Notes under the pieces: generated by a model
Told to the model about the DNA's origin: nothing
The model's input: the letters and a program-made list of their open reading frames with translations, nothing else
Databases searched by the model: none
Position numbers and translations under genes: made by a program
Assembly (NCBI RefSeq): GCF_014698735.1
Contig: NZ_JACJTQ010000009.1
Span: 62,001-126,000 of the forward strand
Direction of reading: 5' to 3'
DNA from: Anabaena catenula FACHB-362
Lineage (GTDB): Bacteria; Cyanobacteriota; Cyanobacteriia; Cyanobacteriales; Nostocaceae
DNA: 64,000 nucleotides
Shown: positions 9,502-19,873 of the stretch, piece by piece
How the letters are laid out: every line of letters begins with the position of its first letter
Numbering within the stretch: position 1 is the first letter of the stretch

Positions 9502-9633
9502 TGGTTATTAGTTATTAGTTATTGGTCATTGGTCATTGGTCATTGGTCATTAGTTATTGGTCATTGGTCATTGGTCATTGGTCATTGGTCATTGGTCATT
9601 AGTTATTGGTCATTGGTCATTGGTCATTGGTCA
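9495..9633. repeat. Long heptamer STRR array (ttggtca / ttattag units)
   Basis: About 20 consecutive 7-bp units, mainly ttggtca with interspersed ttattag/ttattgg variants. The array begins inside the first codons of the minus-strand gene at 9501 and fills its upstream flank. It is the longest such array in the window. A plus-strand reading frame through it (VIGHWSL repeats) is a by-product of the 7-bp periodicity and is not a gene. Confidence 0.92.
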
Positions 9634-9658
9634 GAGAACACGTAATTCTTCTTTTTCC

Positions 9659-9723
9659 CCGCGTCTCCGCGTCCCCGTGTCTCCCCATCTCCCCATCTCC
9701 CCATCTCTCCATCCCCTTCTCCC
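9659..9723. repeat. Pyrimidine-rich low-complexity segment (ctccccat units)
   Basis: Reads as repeated cgcgtcccc / tctccccat modules. Related segments occur near 14.91-14.95 kb and 22.18-22.22 kb, all intergenic or in gene flanks. No coding potential. Confidence 0.6.
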
Positions 9724-9730
9724 CAGTCTA

Positions 9731-10507
9731 CTAATAACTGTAAGGATTTTTGGGTTGGGGAATTTTCTTCAGGGAGTTAGCTTTGATAGTAAGTTGGCGT
9801 TTATTAGCCACAGTTTCTGTAATCATTTGTCCTTCTACTTCTAGCCAAGTGTCGGCTGGATACTGCTGATTATTATCTGGAACTTTAACGGGTAATCCGG
9901 CTGGATAGACATCTGCGGCACAACAGGTAATTACAAATCGTGCCAATATCAAATGGTTTTTTTCTAATTCTGGCGGGTGGATGACAAATCCTTGGACTTT
10001 AACTTTTTGTCCTGTATAAGCATCAGGTTCTGGATAGACATTGAGGATACGAACCCAGTCTATGAGCGATCGCTCTTCCGGGCGAACAGTAGCACGAAAA
10101 GCTTGGGGTTGGGCGCGTGTAGCCCCGATCAACTCAGTCACACCTCGATCTAGTGCTGTTTGACTAGCAAAGACGCGAGGTGTAATGATAAATCCTAAGA
10201 TTGCTGATGTTAAAAGCAAAGCGCTGCCCCAACCAGGGGGAAATAGATTTATATGTTGTTGATTATTGGGTGCTTCATAACGGCGACGGCGTTGCCAAAG
10301 TTGCGCCCCTTTGGCAAATCCCACAATTAGCAACCCAACACCACCCAGATTTACTAACCAAAAGTAATCAGGGTGAATCAACAAATTCAGTTTGCCTGTC
10401 AGCCAGTATTTTAGGATTAAAATTCCCCAAGCAGTAATTGCTAGGACATCTAGCCAAGGGAGTAATATATTGTGAAAGTTGGGTTTGGAATTTTGGATTG
10501 AAGTCAT
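9731..10507 (-). CDS. TIGR03943/DUF1980-family membrane protein (YcgQ-like)
   Basis: This is a 258-residue protein with three predicted hydrophobic helices in the N-terminal half (about 16-34, 46-64, 95-113). A soluble C-terminal domain carries the family motif RFVITCCAADVYPAGLPV, with a conserved Cys-Cys. It is encoded 69 bp downstream of the DUF318 permease gene on the same strand, the arrangement also known for Bacillus ycgR-ycgQ and widely conserved. The transported substrate of this pair is not established, to my knowledge; metal-related export has been suggested by association only. The ATG lies in an STRR-like aactaataaataatgact run. Confidence 0.8.
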   Translation of the reverse strand: MTSIQNSKPNFHNILLPWLDVLAITAWGILILKYWLTGKLNLLIHPDYFWLVNLGGVGLLIVGFAKGAQLWQRRRRYEAPNNQQHINLFPPGWGSALLLTSAILGFIITPRVFASQTALDRGVTELIGATRAQPQAFRATVRPEERSLIDWVRILNVYPEPDAYTGQKVKVQGFVIHPPELEKNHLILARFVITCCAADVYPAGLPVKVPDNNQQYPADTWLEVEGQMITETVANKRQLTIKANSLKKIPQPKNPYSY

Positions 10508-10576
10508 TATTTATTAGTTGGTCAGCTGTAAGTTGCCAGTTGATAATTACAAATCACATCTGACAACTGACAAAAT

Positions 10577-11632
10577 TTACATGACGTGCAAATTCAAAAA
10601 TAAAGTAAACAAAAGTGTCAATTGTGCAGATAAAGCAAAGAGATAAATGAGAGCTTTGGGTTTGAAAATTGATAACATCAAACCCACACCTTTGATATCA
10701 ATCATGGGACCAAATACCAGAAATGCTAACAAGGAACCACTGGTAAAGGTGGAGGCAAAAGATAGGGCAAAGAAGGAATCGACTGTAGAACAGATTGATA
10801 CTACTACTGCTAAGACCAACATGGCAAGAATTGAGGTAATTGGTCCGGCACCCAAACTGAGGATTAGTTCACGGGGAGCTAAGACTTGAATGGCCGCAGC
10901 TATAGCACTTCCTAACACCATTACTCCCGCTAATTCCCTCAATTCTTGGACTATATTATCCAATGCTAGACGCAGTTTTTCGGCAACAGATTTATTCGGG
11001 TTAGCAGTGGAAATATCTGTCGGGTTCAAACCACCATCTATTCTGACAGATCCACCAGCTTTTCCACCCAGAATGTAAGTCCCTGATTGTAAAAGACTAT
11101 TAACAGTTGCTTCTTCCTTTGCCTGATAACGTTTGCCCTTGCGTTTAGGTTCCGGTTTAGCAGGTGGGTTATATTTGAGATAACGAGCGATCGCAGGTTG
11201 CAAGAAAGGACTTAAGTCTTTCTGAAAACTGAAAGCAAAACCAATAATAGTTGCGATCGCTAAGGACAATACTACTCTTAACACCACTATTTCTGGTTGA
11301 TCTCTAAATGCTGTCCAAGTTGACCAAATAACAATTGGGTTAATTGTTGGCGCTGCCAGTAAAAAGCCAATTGCTACTGGTGTGGGTACTCCCTGCATCA
11401 ATAACCGCCGCGCCACCGGCACATTACCGCACTCACATACCGGGAACAAAAAACCAATCATACTGCCAAATAAAGCCCCCAGTAGGGGATTTGTGGGCAT
11501 TTTCTCCACTAATTTGCGCTCATCAACGAAAAATAATAGCAAACTGGAGAGTAAAACCCCAAGCAGTAAAAAAGGCATCGCCTCGACTAGCAGACTGAGA
11601 AATATTGTAAAACCATTGTTCAGTTGATTCAT
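10577..11632 (-). CDS. DUF318-family permease (YcgR-like)
   Basis: This is a 351-residue polytopic membrane protein with about eight hydrophobic segments and a hydrophilic, basic middle loop (about 160-220). The family signature FPVCECGNVPVARRL is present near residue 70, as is AAPTINPIV. The ATG at 11630-11632 is preferred. A TTG five codons upstream is also in frame, but neither has a strong ribosome site. It is first gene of a two-gene operon with the TIGR03943 protein, so the two probably form one membrane complex. Substrate unknown. Confidence 0.82.
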   Translation of the reverse strand: MNQLNNGFTIFLSLLVEAMPFLLLGVLLSSLLLFFVDERKLVEKMPTNPLLGALFGSMIGFLFPVCECGNVPVARRLLMQGVPTPVAIGFLLAAPTINPIVIWSTWTAFRDQPEIVVLRVVLSLAIATIIGFAFSFQKDLSPFLQPAIARYLKYNPPAKPEPKRKGKRYQAKEEATVNSLLQSGTYILGGKAGGSVRIDGGLNPTDISTANPNKSVAEKLRLALDNIVQELRELAGVMVLGSAIAAAIQVLAPRELILSLGAGPITSILAMLVLAVVVSICSTVDSFFALSFASTFTSGSLLAFLVFGPMIDIKGVGLMLSIFKPKALIYLFALSAQLTLLFTLFLNLHVM

Positions 11633-11647
11633 GGGCGTGGCAGTCAA

Positions 11648-12333
11648 AAGCGGTTTTGAATTTTAGGGTTATGACTAGTCATTCTATCGAAATGGATATC
11701 GAACGGGGGATCAAAAGCAGATCAGTTAAAGTAAACATCATTATACTCAGCTATTTAGAAGCAATCGCATTATCAACCTTTTGGGCGCGGTAGAAGGCAG
11801 AAGGGCAGAAGGGCAAAAAAAGTTTTCTGGTATGCCTTTATTCTTTTCCCTACAAGGATTACTGAAATTTATATAGGCATCCTATTTGAGTTTTGTGAAA
11901 GTGGCCTGCGCTTTGCGCTTACAAAACGACCTACTCATCTACTTACCTTCTTTTCCTTCTTACCTGTGAAGAGTTCCCTATTCTCTTTTCCCGGTCTCTA
12001 CGAGTAAGTATGGCTACGCCACGCAACCTATCACGAGTCAAACCGGAGTCCTATAGTTCGTAACCTTGATGTATGCCTGAAAAATCTTTTTACCTAAAAA
12101 AATAAACTGTCAGTATTTACCAAATTTAGTTATTTACGTATTAATACTGTTTCCAACATTTAATACCGCCTTGATCAACCCAATAACAAGTATTTGAGCA
12201 TCGTGCTTAGACAAAAACATTATAACCGCATATTTTCGGATTACATTTATGAAGTGTATCAAAGATAATCAGGTTAATTGCATATAGCAAGCGACTCAAA
12301 AAAATTACCCATTTTTAGTTTCAGGAAAGTTTG
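11648..12333. other. Intergenic region between divergent permease and PEP-CTERM genes
   Basis: About 690 bases with no plausible gene. There is a short aggcaga/agggcag heptamer-like run near 11790-11815, and small palindromic bits (tgcgctttgcgc near 11908; ggctacgccacgc near 12008). The last 30 bases contain AGGAAAG, the ribosome site for the PEP-CTERM gene. Promoters for both genes must lie here but cannot be singled out. Confidence 0.5.
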
Positions 12334-13143
12334 ATGAACGTTAAAAATGCATTTATCTTCACTAGCTTACTATTTGGTGCTGTTTTATCTGGCACTAATT
12401 CAGCTGAAGCTGCAAGTTTCACCAGCAATGTTACTGGTAATGATCCCACAAAGGATATCATCTTAAATTCCATTACCCAGAATGGAAAAAACATTAACAA
12501 CTTTTCCTACATTAACAAGGCTGTTATTCAATACAACACCCCCAGGACTAACGATCCTAACAGTGGTGCGGCTAGTACAGATAGAGGAGATAATGTAGTC
12601 ACACCACAGCTACCAGAAGAAACTCCAGATAATGTAGCGATCGCTGCTTACTTGGGTAACAACAACTTAAACAACATCATTGATACTGAAGATGTTGGTG
12701 CATTCACAATTGACGTATTCTTTGATAGCCAGATTACAAAAGATAACTCAGGACTAGATAGCCTGTTTTTCTGGGAACGGGGTATGAATAGTAGTTTGGG
12801 TATTCAAGCGCTGGATAGTTCTGGAAATGTGATCGGTAATATTAACCCAACTATAATCCATCAGACACGTAATAATTACGCAGGTTTCAAAATTGACACC
12901 ACAGAAATTTGGGAAGCTCAAGAGGTAGGTTCTTGGGGTATAAATCTTGATTTGTTGGGAGTTACTAAATTAAGTGGTCTCCGACTCACAGCTAACAGTA
13001 GCTTTAGTGGACCCGATTTCAAAATTATTGCGAGAAAAACAACACCTGAACCCACAACTATTCTCGGCTTAGGTGCAGTAGCTGCACTTTGTTTGTTACG
13101 TCGTCAGTGGAAACAGGGTTCTGCTTCGGCATCTGTTCAGTAA
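12334..13143 (+). CDS. PEP-CTERM sorting-domain surface protein
   Basis: This is a 269-residue exported protein. Residues 1-27 form a Sec signal peptide ending SAEAAS. The C terminus has the exosortase sorting signal: a PEP motif (TPEPTT), a hydrophobic segment (ILGLGAVAALCLL) and an RRQ basic end. The middle is Asn/Asp/Ser-rich with beta character and no recognised enzymatic motif. The start is the ATG at 12334, 4 bp after AGGAAAG; a TTG directly before it is in frame. Exosortase-dependent proteins are processed at the outer surface, and the role may be in sheath or extracellular matrix (inference). It is monocistronic, ending at a strong hairpin. Confidence 0.82.
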   Translation: MNVKNAFIFTSLLFGAVLSGTNSAEAASFTSNVTGNDPTKDIILNSITQNGKNINNFSYINKAVIQYNTPRTNDPNSGAASTDRGDNVVTPQLPEETPDNVAIAAYLGNNNLNNIIDTEDVGAFTIDVFFDSQITKDNSGLDSLFFWERGMNSSLGIQALDSSGNVIGNINPTIIHQTRNNYAGFKIDTTEIWEAQEVGSWGINLDLLGVTKLSGLRLTANSSFSGPDFKIIARKTTPEPTTILGLGAVAALCLLRRQWKQGSASASVQ

Positions 13144-13181
13144 TACTGATTTGATTTTGATACTCAGTCAATAATTAAATC

Positions 13182-13240
13182 AAGCCTATAAATGGAAACC
13201 GAAGAATATCGGTAACCTGGTTATAGGCTTTTTGTTTTAT
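13182..13240. terminator. Intrinsic terminator between convergent genes
   Basis: A ten-base perfect stem, aagcctataa paired with ttataggctt, encloses a nested ACCGA/TCGGT hairpin and is followed by ttttgtttta on the plus strand. It serves the PEP-CTERM gene and, being symmetric, may also stop nothing or weakly stop transcripts from the other side; the minus-strand gene ends at 13241, so it could be bidirectional. Confidence 0.8.
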
Positions 13241-14725
13241 TTAATCTAAAGCTTGTAGTAAATTTTCGCCACGTAGGTAAATTTCCCGTGCGTAGTCAGT
13301 CCAAGCACCTTGTCCCCAATATCGAAAACAACTGGTTTGCAGCAACAAGTTATGTAATAAAACTTGGCGGTAGTGAGTTTGTCTGGTGACAGGTTGGTCT
13401 GAGTCGGTAGACAATAATTGATCAAATTTATGATGAAATAATTTGCTTAATTCATACATGGGGGATAAAACATTTTCGTATCCTTGCACCCAACTAATAT
13501 GATTAGTCCATGATGCACCATCCAGATGAAAATTGGGGTTAATCTGTTTTATTTCTTGAATAGCATTTTCTACAGCCTCTGGTTGCAAATTATCTGCTGA
13601 AATTCGCTGCCAAATTTGATGTTGTCCTACTGGTTGACAAGAGGGAAAGTCTTCAAGTTGACAACCAGCAGCAGTCAATAATTCTAAATATTCTGTTCCA
13701 CAAACCCCAACAACACCTGTTTTACCTATTTGTCCCCAAGCTTGTTTGAAACCGCTGGGAAATTCATTCATCATCACACCCCCGTTTTCACCATCACCTA
13801 TTTGGCTGACGATTGGTGGTACTAAAACATTTCCTAATTGTTGTTTAGATAAGGTTTTAGCTTCATAATATGGCTGCATTTGAGCAACTAATTTAGTATC
13901 TGAACCTTGGGTTTTAATTAAGGCTGTAATACTAATTGTTTCCCCTTGGGAATTACGAGCGATTAAACGGTGTGGTAGATGTTTTTGGGTGATAGGTTCA
14001 CCACTGATTTGTTCTATCGTATGTTCTTGAACAAGTAACCAGCGGTATCCACATTCTTTGAGGGCTTTGATAAATGCAAATAATGTATCTGGGTGATTTG
14101 GTAGGTGCATTTCTGGAGGTGAAAATCCTTTAACTCTTCCTAGGGCTTCCCAACCAAAAATTGCCGCAAACTGATGTTGCCAAGCGATGATGTGCAGTTT
14201 AATATCTGGTATAGGGGTGGAAGGAATGACGGCATGACTCCACATTGTTCCCAACCACTCTACATAAGGCTGATAAGTAGAATCACAGGTGATGCGTTTA
14301 AGATTGTCGAGAATGTCACTCCGTCCCATTTGCCGAAGTCCCCACAAAAGATTACCGGAATAGTCCAACATCACACGGGGGTTACAGCCTTGATTGACTA
14401 ATTCAGGAATAAAGTCTCCCATACGGCTGTAACAATGGGCAAAGGGGCCAGCATTGTGGTTGTCTCCTTCGTGCTGATGTTCAAACATATATTGCAGATT
14501 GCTGATGTATGAACCGTTATGTCCAGCTGGTATAGTTGGTTGGTGCATATGCAGTGCGATCGCAAATACAGCATTGACATCTGCTAATTTGATATTAGTT
14601 GTTGGTAAAAATACGGGCGCGTCATGGTTAACTACAGATAGCACTTCTGTTTCCCAACCAGAAATATTTGGTAAATCATCGATGATTTCGGGTAAAGATG
14701 GGAGATTGGTAAGGAGTTTAAGCAT
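13241..14725 (-). CDS. Glycoside hydrolase family 57 protein
   Basis: This is a 494-residue protein of the GH57 type. The first conserved region is seen as HMHQP (59-63). Further family-like segments are LDYSGNLLWGL, MHLPNHPD..FAFIKALKECGYRW and GDGENGGVMMNEFP. GH57 enzymes act on alpha-glucans (amylopullulanase, branching enzyme, glucanotransferase), using a catalytic Glu and Asp in a beta-alpha barrel. The precise substrate is not assignable by eye, and glycogen metabolism is the likely context. No partner gene is adjacent. The upstream region (14726-14956 side) has C/T-rich repeats. Confidence 0.8.
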   Translation of the reverse strand: MLKLLTNLPSLPEIIDDLPNISGWETEVLSVVNHDAPVFLPTTNIKLADVNAVFAIALHMHQPTIPAGHNGSYISNLQYMFEHQHEGDNHNAGPFAHCYSRMGDFIPELVNQGCNPRVMLDYSGNLLWGLRQMGRSDILDNLKRITCDSTYQPYVEWLGTMWSHAVIPSTPIPDIKLHIIAWQHQFAAIFGWEALGRVKGFSPPEMHLPNHPDTLFAFIKALKECGYRWLLVQEHTIEQISGEPITQKHLPHRLIARNSQGETISITALIKTQGSDTKLVAQMQPYYEAKTLSKQQLGNVLVPPIVSQIGDGENGGVMMNEFPSGFKQAWGQIGKTGVVGVCGTEYLELLTAAGCQLEDFPSCQPVGQHQIWQRISADNLQPEAVENAIQEIKQINPNFHLDGASWTNHISWVQGYENVLSPMYELSKLFHHKFDQLLSTDSDQPVTRQTHYRQVLLHNLLLQTSCFRYWGQGAWTDYAREIYLRGENLLQALD

Positions 14726-14904
14726 TTCTGGTTTTTCCGCAACGATGTCTAACTGTCAATCTTGCACCGATATCTGATTTTTTTTTCATCAACAACTACG
14801 AACTCAGGCTAGTCCAGCAATTATCATCGGTGCAGTCTTCCCAGATATTCCCACCTTTGGGTTCTACTTCTTGATGAAGTTTGTTTACCAATAAATCTTC
14901 TCCT

Positions 14905-14950
14905 CCCCGCGTCCCCGTGTCTCCCCATCTCCGCGTCCCTTCTCCCGCGT
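14905..14950. repeat. Pyrimidine-rich repeat segment next to rsmH 3' end
   Basis: Modules cgcgtccccgtgtctccccatctcc resemble the segment at 9659-9723. It lies between rsmH and the GH57 gene, just beyond the rsmH stop. Confidence 0.5.
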
Positions 14951-14956
14951 CTCTTC

Positions 14957-15862
14957 TTAAACTTCCAGCACTCTTTCTGCTATTCTTAATTTAGCGGAGC
15001 GCGATCGCACATTTTGAGAAATTTCTTCTTCACCAGCAATAATTGGCTTTTTTGTCAATACCTTTAACAGGGGCGAATTTCTTAACCCGTGTTTCACTAA
15101 TCTATCTTCCAAACTGTGAAAACTGATAATGACAATTCTCCCACCGGGAACCAGCGCTAATGGTGCTTTTTCTATCAGGGTTTCTAAAACGTTTAATTCA
15201 TCATTCACCACAATTCGCAAAGCTTGGAAAACGCGGGTAGCGGGGTGAATTCTCCCATGACGGTATTTAGGAGGGACAGAATATGCGATCGCATTTGCTA
15301 ATTCTGTAGTAGTCTGAAATGGACGATTATCGACAATTTTTCTCGCTATCCTTCGAGAAAGTCTCTCTTCACCATATTTAAAGAAAATATCCGCCAATTC
15401 TTTTTCATCCCACTCATTAATTACATCAGCAGCCGTAAGAGACTGTTGTTGGTTCATTCGCATATCTAAATTTGCCGCATTTCTAAAACTAAAACCCCGT
15501 TCCGGCTGATCTAAATGATAAGAACTAACTCCCAAATCTGCTAAAATCCCATCATAAGTATTTGCGGGAAAGGCATAATTTGCAAAGTTGCTGTGAATAA
15601 AATTTACCCTTTTTCCAAACTCAGCCAAATTTTGTTGTGCTGCTGCTAAAGCATCTGTATCTTGGTCAAGTGCAGTAACTTGAACATTTTCCGCCGCTTG
15701 TAAAATCAGACGACTGTGACCACCACCACCCACCGTCAAATCTAAATAATTTCCACCGGGACGAACTGCTAAACCTATTATTACTTCTTGACCAAGAACG
15801 GGAATATGAGAAAAAGCAACTTCTTCTAAATCTAGCGGTGTTTGTAAATCTGATTCGATCAT
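14957..15862 (-). CDS. rsmH: 16S rRNA (cytosine1402-N4)-methyltransferase RsmH
   Basis: This is a 301-residue S-adenosylmethionine-dependent enzyme that methylates N4 of C1402 in the ribosomal decoding centre. Family motifs are clear: [10 protein letters not shown] near the N terminus, [10 protein letters not shown] (SAM loop, about 42-51), [32 protein letters not shown] and the C-terminal [13 protein letters not shown]. Length is normal. It begins 5 bp after the M48 peptidase stop, so the two are co-transcribed. Unlike many bacteria, it is not in a dcw cluster here, which is common in cyanobacteria. Confidence 0.95.
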   Translation of the reverse strand: MIESDLQTPLDLEEVAFSHIPVLGQEVIIGLAVRPGGNYLDLTVGGGGHSRLILQAAENVQVTALDQDTDALAAAQQNLAEFGKRVNFIHSNFANYAFPANTYDGILADLGVSSYHLDQPERGFSFRNAANLDMRMNQQQSLTAADVINEWDEKELADIFFKYGEERLSRRIARKIVDNRPFQTTTELANAIAYSVPPKYRHGRIHPATRVFQALRIVVNDELNVLETLIEKAPLALVPGGRIVIISFHSLEDRLVKHGLRNSPLLKVLTKKPIIAGEEEISQNVRSRSAKLRIAERVLEV

Positions 15863-15867
15863 TAATT

Positions 15868-17757
15868 TTATCGTTGGTAAATAACTGCTTCGGGAACTTG
15901 ACGCAGATTTTTTTCTAAATTTTTCGTATCGTTATTGATGATAATGACATAAGTGTAGCCAGGAAATTCTACTTCATTAATTATCTGGTCGAGAAATTTG
16001 TATTTACCGCTATCTGTTAAAGTCCATTTGCGCTGAACACCAAGTATATAAAAATGCTCTTCTGGAAAATATTCCACGACTTTTTGGACTAAATAAGCCC
16101 TTTTGAGTTCTGGATATTTAGCTAACTGTAAACATAGATTCTCAATCACTTCAGCAGATAAATTATGATGTTTAAATTCGTCACTAGCTCTAACATCAGA
16201 ACGCTCTTGTTTAGCCAGCCAAATAAACTCATAATGCTGCTGGATGCGTTCTTGATAAGATTTTAATTCTTTATTTCTTCCTTGACTCTTCAGAAAGGCA
16301 TAAATCAGGTTACAACCATCAATAACTATATTTGAATCTTGAGAAATTGCTCTTTCAATATAATCTATGCCACTATCATCATTTCTTTTTAATAAAGCCT
16401 GTCCTAATAGATAATTAGCTTGCGTATGATTTTCGTCATCAGCCAGAATGCCTCTAAACATAAGCATAGCAGTTTCTTGACTACGAAATTCCCATGTCAA
16501 GTAAGCAATATCCCAGTTTTCATCTTTAGTCAAAGATTGATTTTTAGACTTTTCTTCTAAAACCTGAAGCTTTTGTAGAGATTCTTGAGCATAGGCGTAC
16601 CGTTGTCGCCAAGGAGTTTGCATTTTTTCTTGCCAATTTTGATCAAAGATATGAGTAAACTTCTCTAAATTATTTCCTAAATATTCACTAGCAGCACTGA
16701 TTTCAAATTGTGGTGGTATAGTTAATGTTTGATTTTTAATAGTCAGATATCCTAAAGACTCCAGTCGGTCTTGTAAACAAGGATGAGTATCTTGATGATC
16801 GGTTTTTTCTGCTAAAGCCTGTTGTAAAAAGCGAATAGAATCTTCTTGTGTTGAACAATTAAACAACATCAGAGATACTTGTCCATAAACATCTTGGGGA
16901 GGTTCTACTAATTCTTCTGCTTTTTTATAGACACTCGGCCAAAAAGAATTCTCCAAAAATTTAGCTTTGACATCGACATTAATCAAAGCTTCGGCTATAT
17001 TTTCTACACCTACAAGTTCCGCTGCACAACGGTCTGCTTCATATTCATTCATTCGCCTCAACACAAATGAATAAGCAGCAAAAAAAGGAGAATACCAATT
17101 AAAAAAAGATTGTAAAATTAAAGACCCGAATTGATCGCCACTTTGCTGTAATCTTTCTAAAATTTGATAGTAAGTTTTTTGAATACGATAAATCCAGCCT
17201 GCAAACTGACTATGATTTCCCGATAAATGTCCTAATTCATGTCCCAGCACAGCACAAAACTGATCTGGTGATAAAGCCTGCATCAATGGTAATCCTAATA
17301 ACAAGTAATTTTGTTGCCATCCCAATAAACCCAAACGAGGTATTTGGACAACAGCAGCGTTAAACTCATCTGTAAGTAAAATGTGGTGAAATTTTGGTGA
17401 TTTTAACTTAGTGGTGAGTTTATCAACTAAATTAAATAGATAGGTGGCTTCTTGGCGTTTGAGTTTTAAACCTTGAGGTTCTGGAAATGTCACCCAGAGC
17501 GATCGCAAAACCACAAAAATTGGTACAAGCAGCACTAACGCTAATTTTAGCACAACACTGTTCAATGTTCTGGTATAAAATCCTACAGTTAAAATTCCTA
17601 CAAACACCAGCAACATCAATACTAAGGAGAAAAATATATAACCATAACCGAGTAGAGCCAACAACCCGACTTTCAACTTATAACTACCAGGTTGCTGCTG
17701 GGCATACTGCTGTAAATTAGTAATCAGTGTATCAAATTCTTCTTGATTTAAAGCCAT
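15868..17757 (-). CDS. M48-family zinc metallopeptidase with helical repeat C-terminal region
   Basis: This is a 629-residue protein. Two hydrophobic segments (about 28-60 and 66-90) precede an M48 domain containing HELGH (His173, Glu174, His177) and the third ligand in NEYEAD (Glu240). The C-terminal 300 residues are helical and TPR-like (for example [20 protein letters not shown]). M48 proteases include HtpX and Ste24-type enzymes of membrane quality control. The large C-terminal extension is like other cyanobacterial members and may bind substrates (inference). It is first gene of a two-gene operon with rsmH; a functional link is not obvious. Confidence 0.85.
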   Translation of the reverse strand: MALNQEEFDTLITNLQQYAQQQPGSYKLKVGLLALLGYGYIFFSLVLMLLVFVGILTVGFYTRTLNSVVLKLALVLLVPIFVVLRSLWVTFPEPQGLKLKRQEATYLFNLVDKLTTKLKSPKFHHILLTDEFNAAVVQIPRLGLLGWQQNYLLLGLPLMQALSPDQFCAVLGHELGHLSGNHSQFAGWIYRIQKTYYQILERLQQSGDQFGSLILQSFFNWYSPFFAAYSFVLRRMNEYEADRCAAELVGVENIAEALINVDVKAKFLENSFWPSVYKKAEELVEPPQDVYGQVSLMLFNCSTQEDSIRFLQQALAEKTDHQDTHPCLQDRLESLGYLTIKNQTLTIPPQFEISAASEYLGNNLEKFTHIFDQNWQEKMQTPWRQRYAYAQESLQKLQVLEEKSKNQSLTKDENWDIAYLTWEFRSQETAMLMFRGILADDENHTQANYLLGQALLKRNDDSGIDYIERAISQDSNIVIDGCNLIYAFLKSQGRNKELKSYQERIQQHYEFIWLAKQERSDVRASDEFKHHNLSAEVIENLCLQLAKYPELKRAYLVQKVVEYFPEEHFYILGVQRKWTLTDSGKYKFLDQIINEVEFPGYTYVIIINNDTKNLEKNLRQVPEAVIYQR

Positions 17758-18211
17758 ATTCGCATATCACTAAGCTCAAACACTAGCTTAACCTATGTAT
17801 GAGTTATTTAATATGGATACTTAAAAAACTTTATTACTGACCTAATTTCTGAATCTTGGTTCCATAGAATTTAATTAGTTTCAACATCAATTTAATCTAT
17901 TTGTCTTTCGCCACAGAGAATCTTAGTGTAATGGGGTGAATATTTTTCCCACCTTCACCTCACACCGCATATAAAAAAATTGCCTGTAGCTCAATCCCTT
18001 GAATCTCTTGCTCCCTATAATAATTGAAGAAGTGCAACAAAATAAAGCATCAAGTACAAATCCGACCCTGCTATCCTCTCTTCAACATCACCCTGTAGAG
18101 ACAGCAAGATTATCCCTACAAGCTAAATTTTGGCAGATCCGATAAATCTTGTCTGGTTAGCATCTTGGCGGTTCAATTCAAAAATGGCAATAACGGGAGA
18201 ACATCAAATCT
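17758..18211. other. Divergent intergenic region upstream of ndhH
   Basis: About 450 bases with no gene or repeat family recognised. Must contain the ndhH and M48-rsmH promoters. The end carries GGGAGA about 10 bases before the ndhH ATG. Confidence 0.45.
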
Positions 18212-19396
18212 ATGAGTAGAATAGAAACCCGCACTGAACCAATGGTGCTAAATATGGGGCCTCATCATCCCTCAATGCACGGAGTTCTGCGGCTAATTAT
18301 GACACTGGATGGCGAGGATGTCGTTGACTGTGAACCAGTCATTGGCTACCTGCACAGGGGAATGGAGAAAATTGCCGAAAACCGCTCAAATATCATGTAC
18401 GTCCCCTACGTCAGCCGTTGGGACTACGCTGCGGGGATGTTCAACGAAGCCGTCACTGTTAACGCACCTGAAAAGTTAGCAGGTGTCACAGTTCCCAAAC
18501 GCGCCAGCTACATTCGCGTGATCATGCTGGAACTAAACCGTATTGCTAATCACTTGCTATGGTTTGGCCCTTTCCTCGCTGACGTAGGCGCACAAACTCC
18601 CTTCTTCTACCAATTCCGGGAACGAGAAATGATTTATGACCTGTGGGAAGCCGCCACAGGTTATCGCATGGTAAATAACAACTACTTCCGCGTTGGTGGT
18701 GTAGCTGCTGATTTACCCTACGGTTGGGTAGACAAGTGTTTGGAATTTTGCGAATATTTCATCCCCAAAGTTGATGAGTATGAACGCCTAGTTACAAATA
18801 ACCCGATCTTCCGTCGTCGTATTGAAGGTTTGGGTACTATTACCCGCGAAGAAGCCATTAACTGGGGACTTTCCGGCCCCATGTTACGCGCTTCGGGTGT
18901 GAAGTGGGATTTGCGGAAAGTTGACCACTACGAATGTTACGACGACTTCGACTGGGACGTACAGTGGGAAACCGTAGGTGATTGTCTTGCCCGTTACATG
19001 GTACGGATGCGAGAAATGCGCGAATCCGTGAAAATCATCAAACAAGCCATCCAAGGTTTACCGGGCGGACCTTACGAAAACCTGGAAGCCAAGCGGTTAA
19101 TGGCTGGGAAAAAATCTGAGTGGGATGCTTTTGATTATCAATTCATTGGTAAGAAAGTTTCACCTTCATTTAAGATTCCTACAGGTGAAATCTACTCCCG
19201 TGTAGAAAGCGGTAAAGGTGAACTGGGAATTTATTTAGTTGGCGATAATAACGTTTTCCCCTGGCGGTGGAAAATTCGCCCAGCAGATTTCAACAACCTG
19301 CAAATTCTCCCTCATTTATTACGGGGTATGAAGGTTGCAGACGTGGTAGTAATTCTCGGTAGTATTGACGTGATCATGGGATCTGTTGATAGATAA
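18212..19396 (+). CDS. ndhH: NAD(P)H-quinone oxidoreductase subunit H (NDH-1)
   Basis: This is a 394-residue, full-length homologue of complex I subunit NuoD/49 kDa, located in the peripheral arm of the thylakoid NDH-1 complex near the quinone site. Characteristic stretches include [49 protein letters not shown] and the C-terminal [14 protein letters not shown]. In cyanobacteria NDH-1 accepts electrons from ferredoxin and serves respiration, cyclic electron flow and CO2 uptake. ndhH is normally monocistronic in this group, as here. A hairpin follows. Confidence 0.97.
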   Translation: MSRIETRTEPMVLNMGPHHPSMHGVLRLIMTLDGEDVVDCEPVIGYLHRGMEKIAENRSNIMYVPYVSRWDYAAGMFNEAVTVNAPEKLAGVTVPKRASYIRVIMLELNRIANHLLWFGPFLADVGAQTPFFYQFREREMIYDLWEAATGYRMVNNNYFRVGGVAADLPYGWVDKCLEFCEYFIPKVDEYERLVTNNPIFRRRIEGLGTITREEAINWGLSGPMLRASGVKWDLRKVDHYECYDDFDWDVQWETVGDCLARYMVRMREMRESVKIIKQAIQGLPGGPYENLEAKRLMAGKKSEWDAFDYQFIGKKVSPSFKIPTGEIYSRVESGKGELGIYLVGDNNVFPWRWKIRPADFNNLQILPHLLRGMKVADVVVILGSIDVIMGSVDR

Positions 19397-19873
19397 TTAA
19401 TCGCCGCATTACGCCGCTGTTTACTTTATTAGAGACGTGGTAATTCGCGTCTCTATGTTTTATGGATAAAAAATTATTTGTGTCTGAAAATACAGCAGAG
19501 AACTCTTAACTCTCTTTGCAACTCTCTTTTTATATAGCTTTGTTCTTAAATTTTGTACCTCCTGTAACCTGAAATCTGCTGTAAAATATTGTTGTATTAC
19601 TTAACATAAAGTAAAAAAATTCAATTAATATGTAAATTAATTTTAGAAAGAAACTAAAATTTAATACTTAATTATTTGGATAAAAATAAATCCGAATTAA
19701 ATTAATTATTTTTTAATATTTGGGAATCTAATTGATATCAATCCATCCATAACTACCAGAAACTTCTGTGCTGTTACTACAATTTGTGTTAGATTCAGGA
19801 TGATTTTTCCTTACAGGTCTGATAAGTTACTATATAAATTCGATAACCTTTACTCAATATTTATTTTAGACCT
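19397..19873. other. Intergenic region between ndhH and the GAF gene
   Basis: Apart from the ndhH hairpin the stretch is A/T-rich and shows no gene. The frame of the GAF gene is open back to about 19847 without an ATG. Confidence 0.45.
19431..19462 (+). terminator. Hairpin downstream of ndhH
   Basis: agagacg (19431-19437) pairs with cgtctct (19448-19454), followed by atgttttat. This is probably the ndhH terminator. The stem sequence belongs to a GTAGAGACG...CGTCTCTAC palindrome family that also appears at 39339-39366 and 40522-40549. Confidence 0.6.

Noticed and set aside
9495-9633. Possible CRISPR array
   Set aside because: Units are only 7 bp, directly adjacent and without spacers; this is a short tandem repeat array. 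No cas genes are nearby.
9557-9844. Plus-strand frame with VIGHWSL repeats
   Set aside because: It is the translation of the heptamer STRR and C/T-rich repeats; no protein-like composition, and it overlaps the start side of real minus-strand genes.
11344-11627. Antisense frames inside the DUF318 permease gene
   Set aside because: Opposite-strand shadows without independent start signals, in a well-conserved permease gene.
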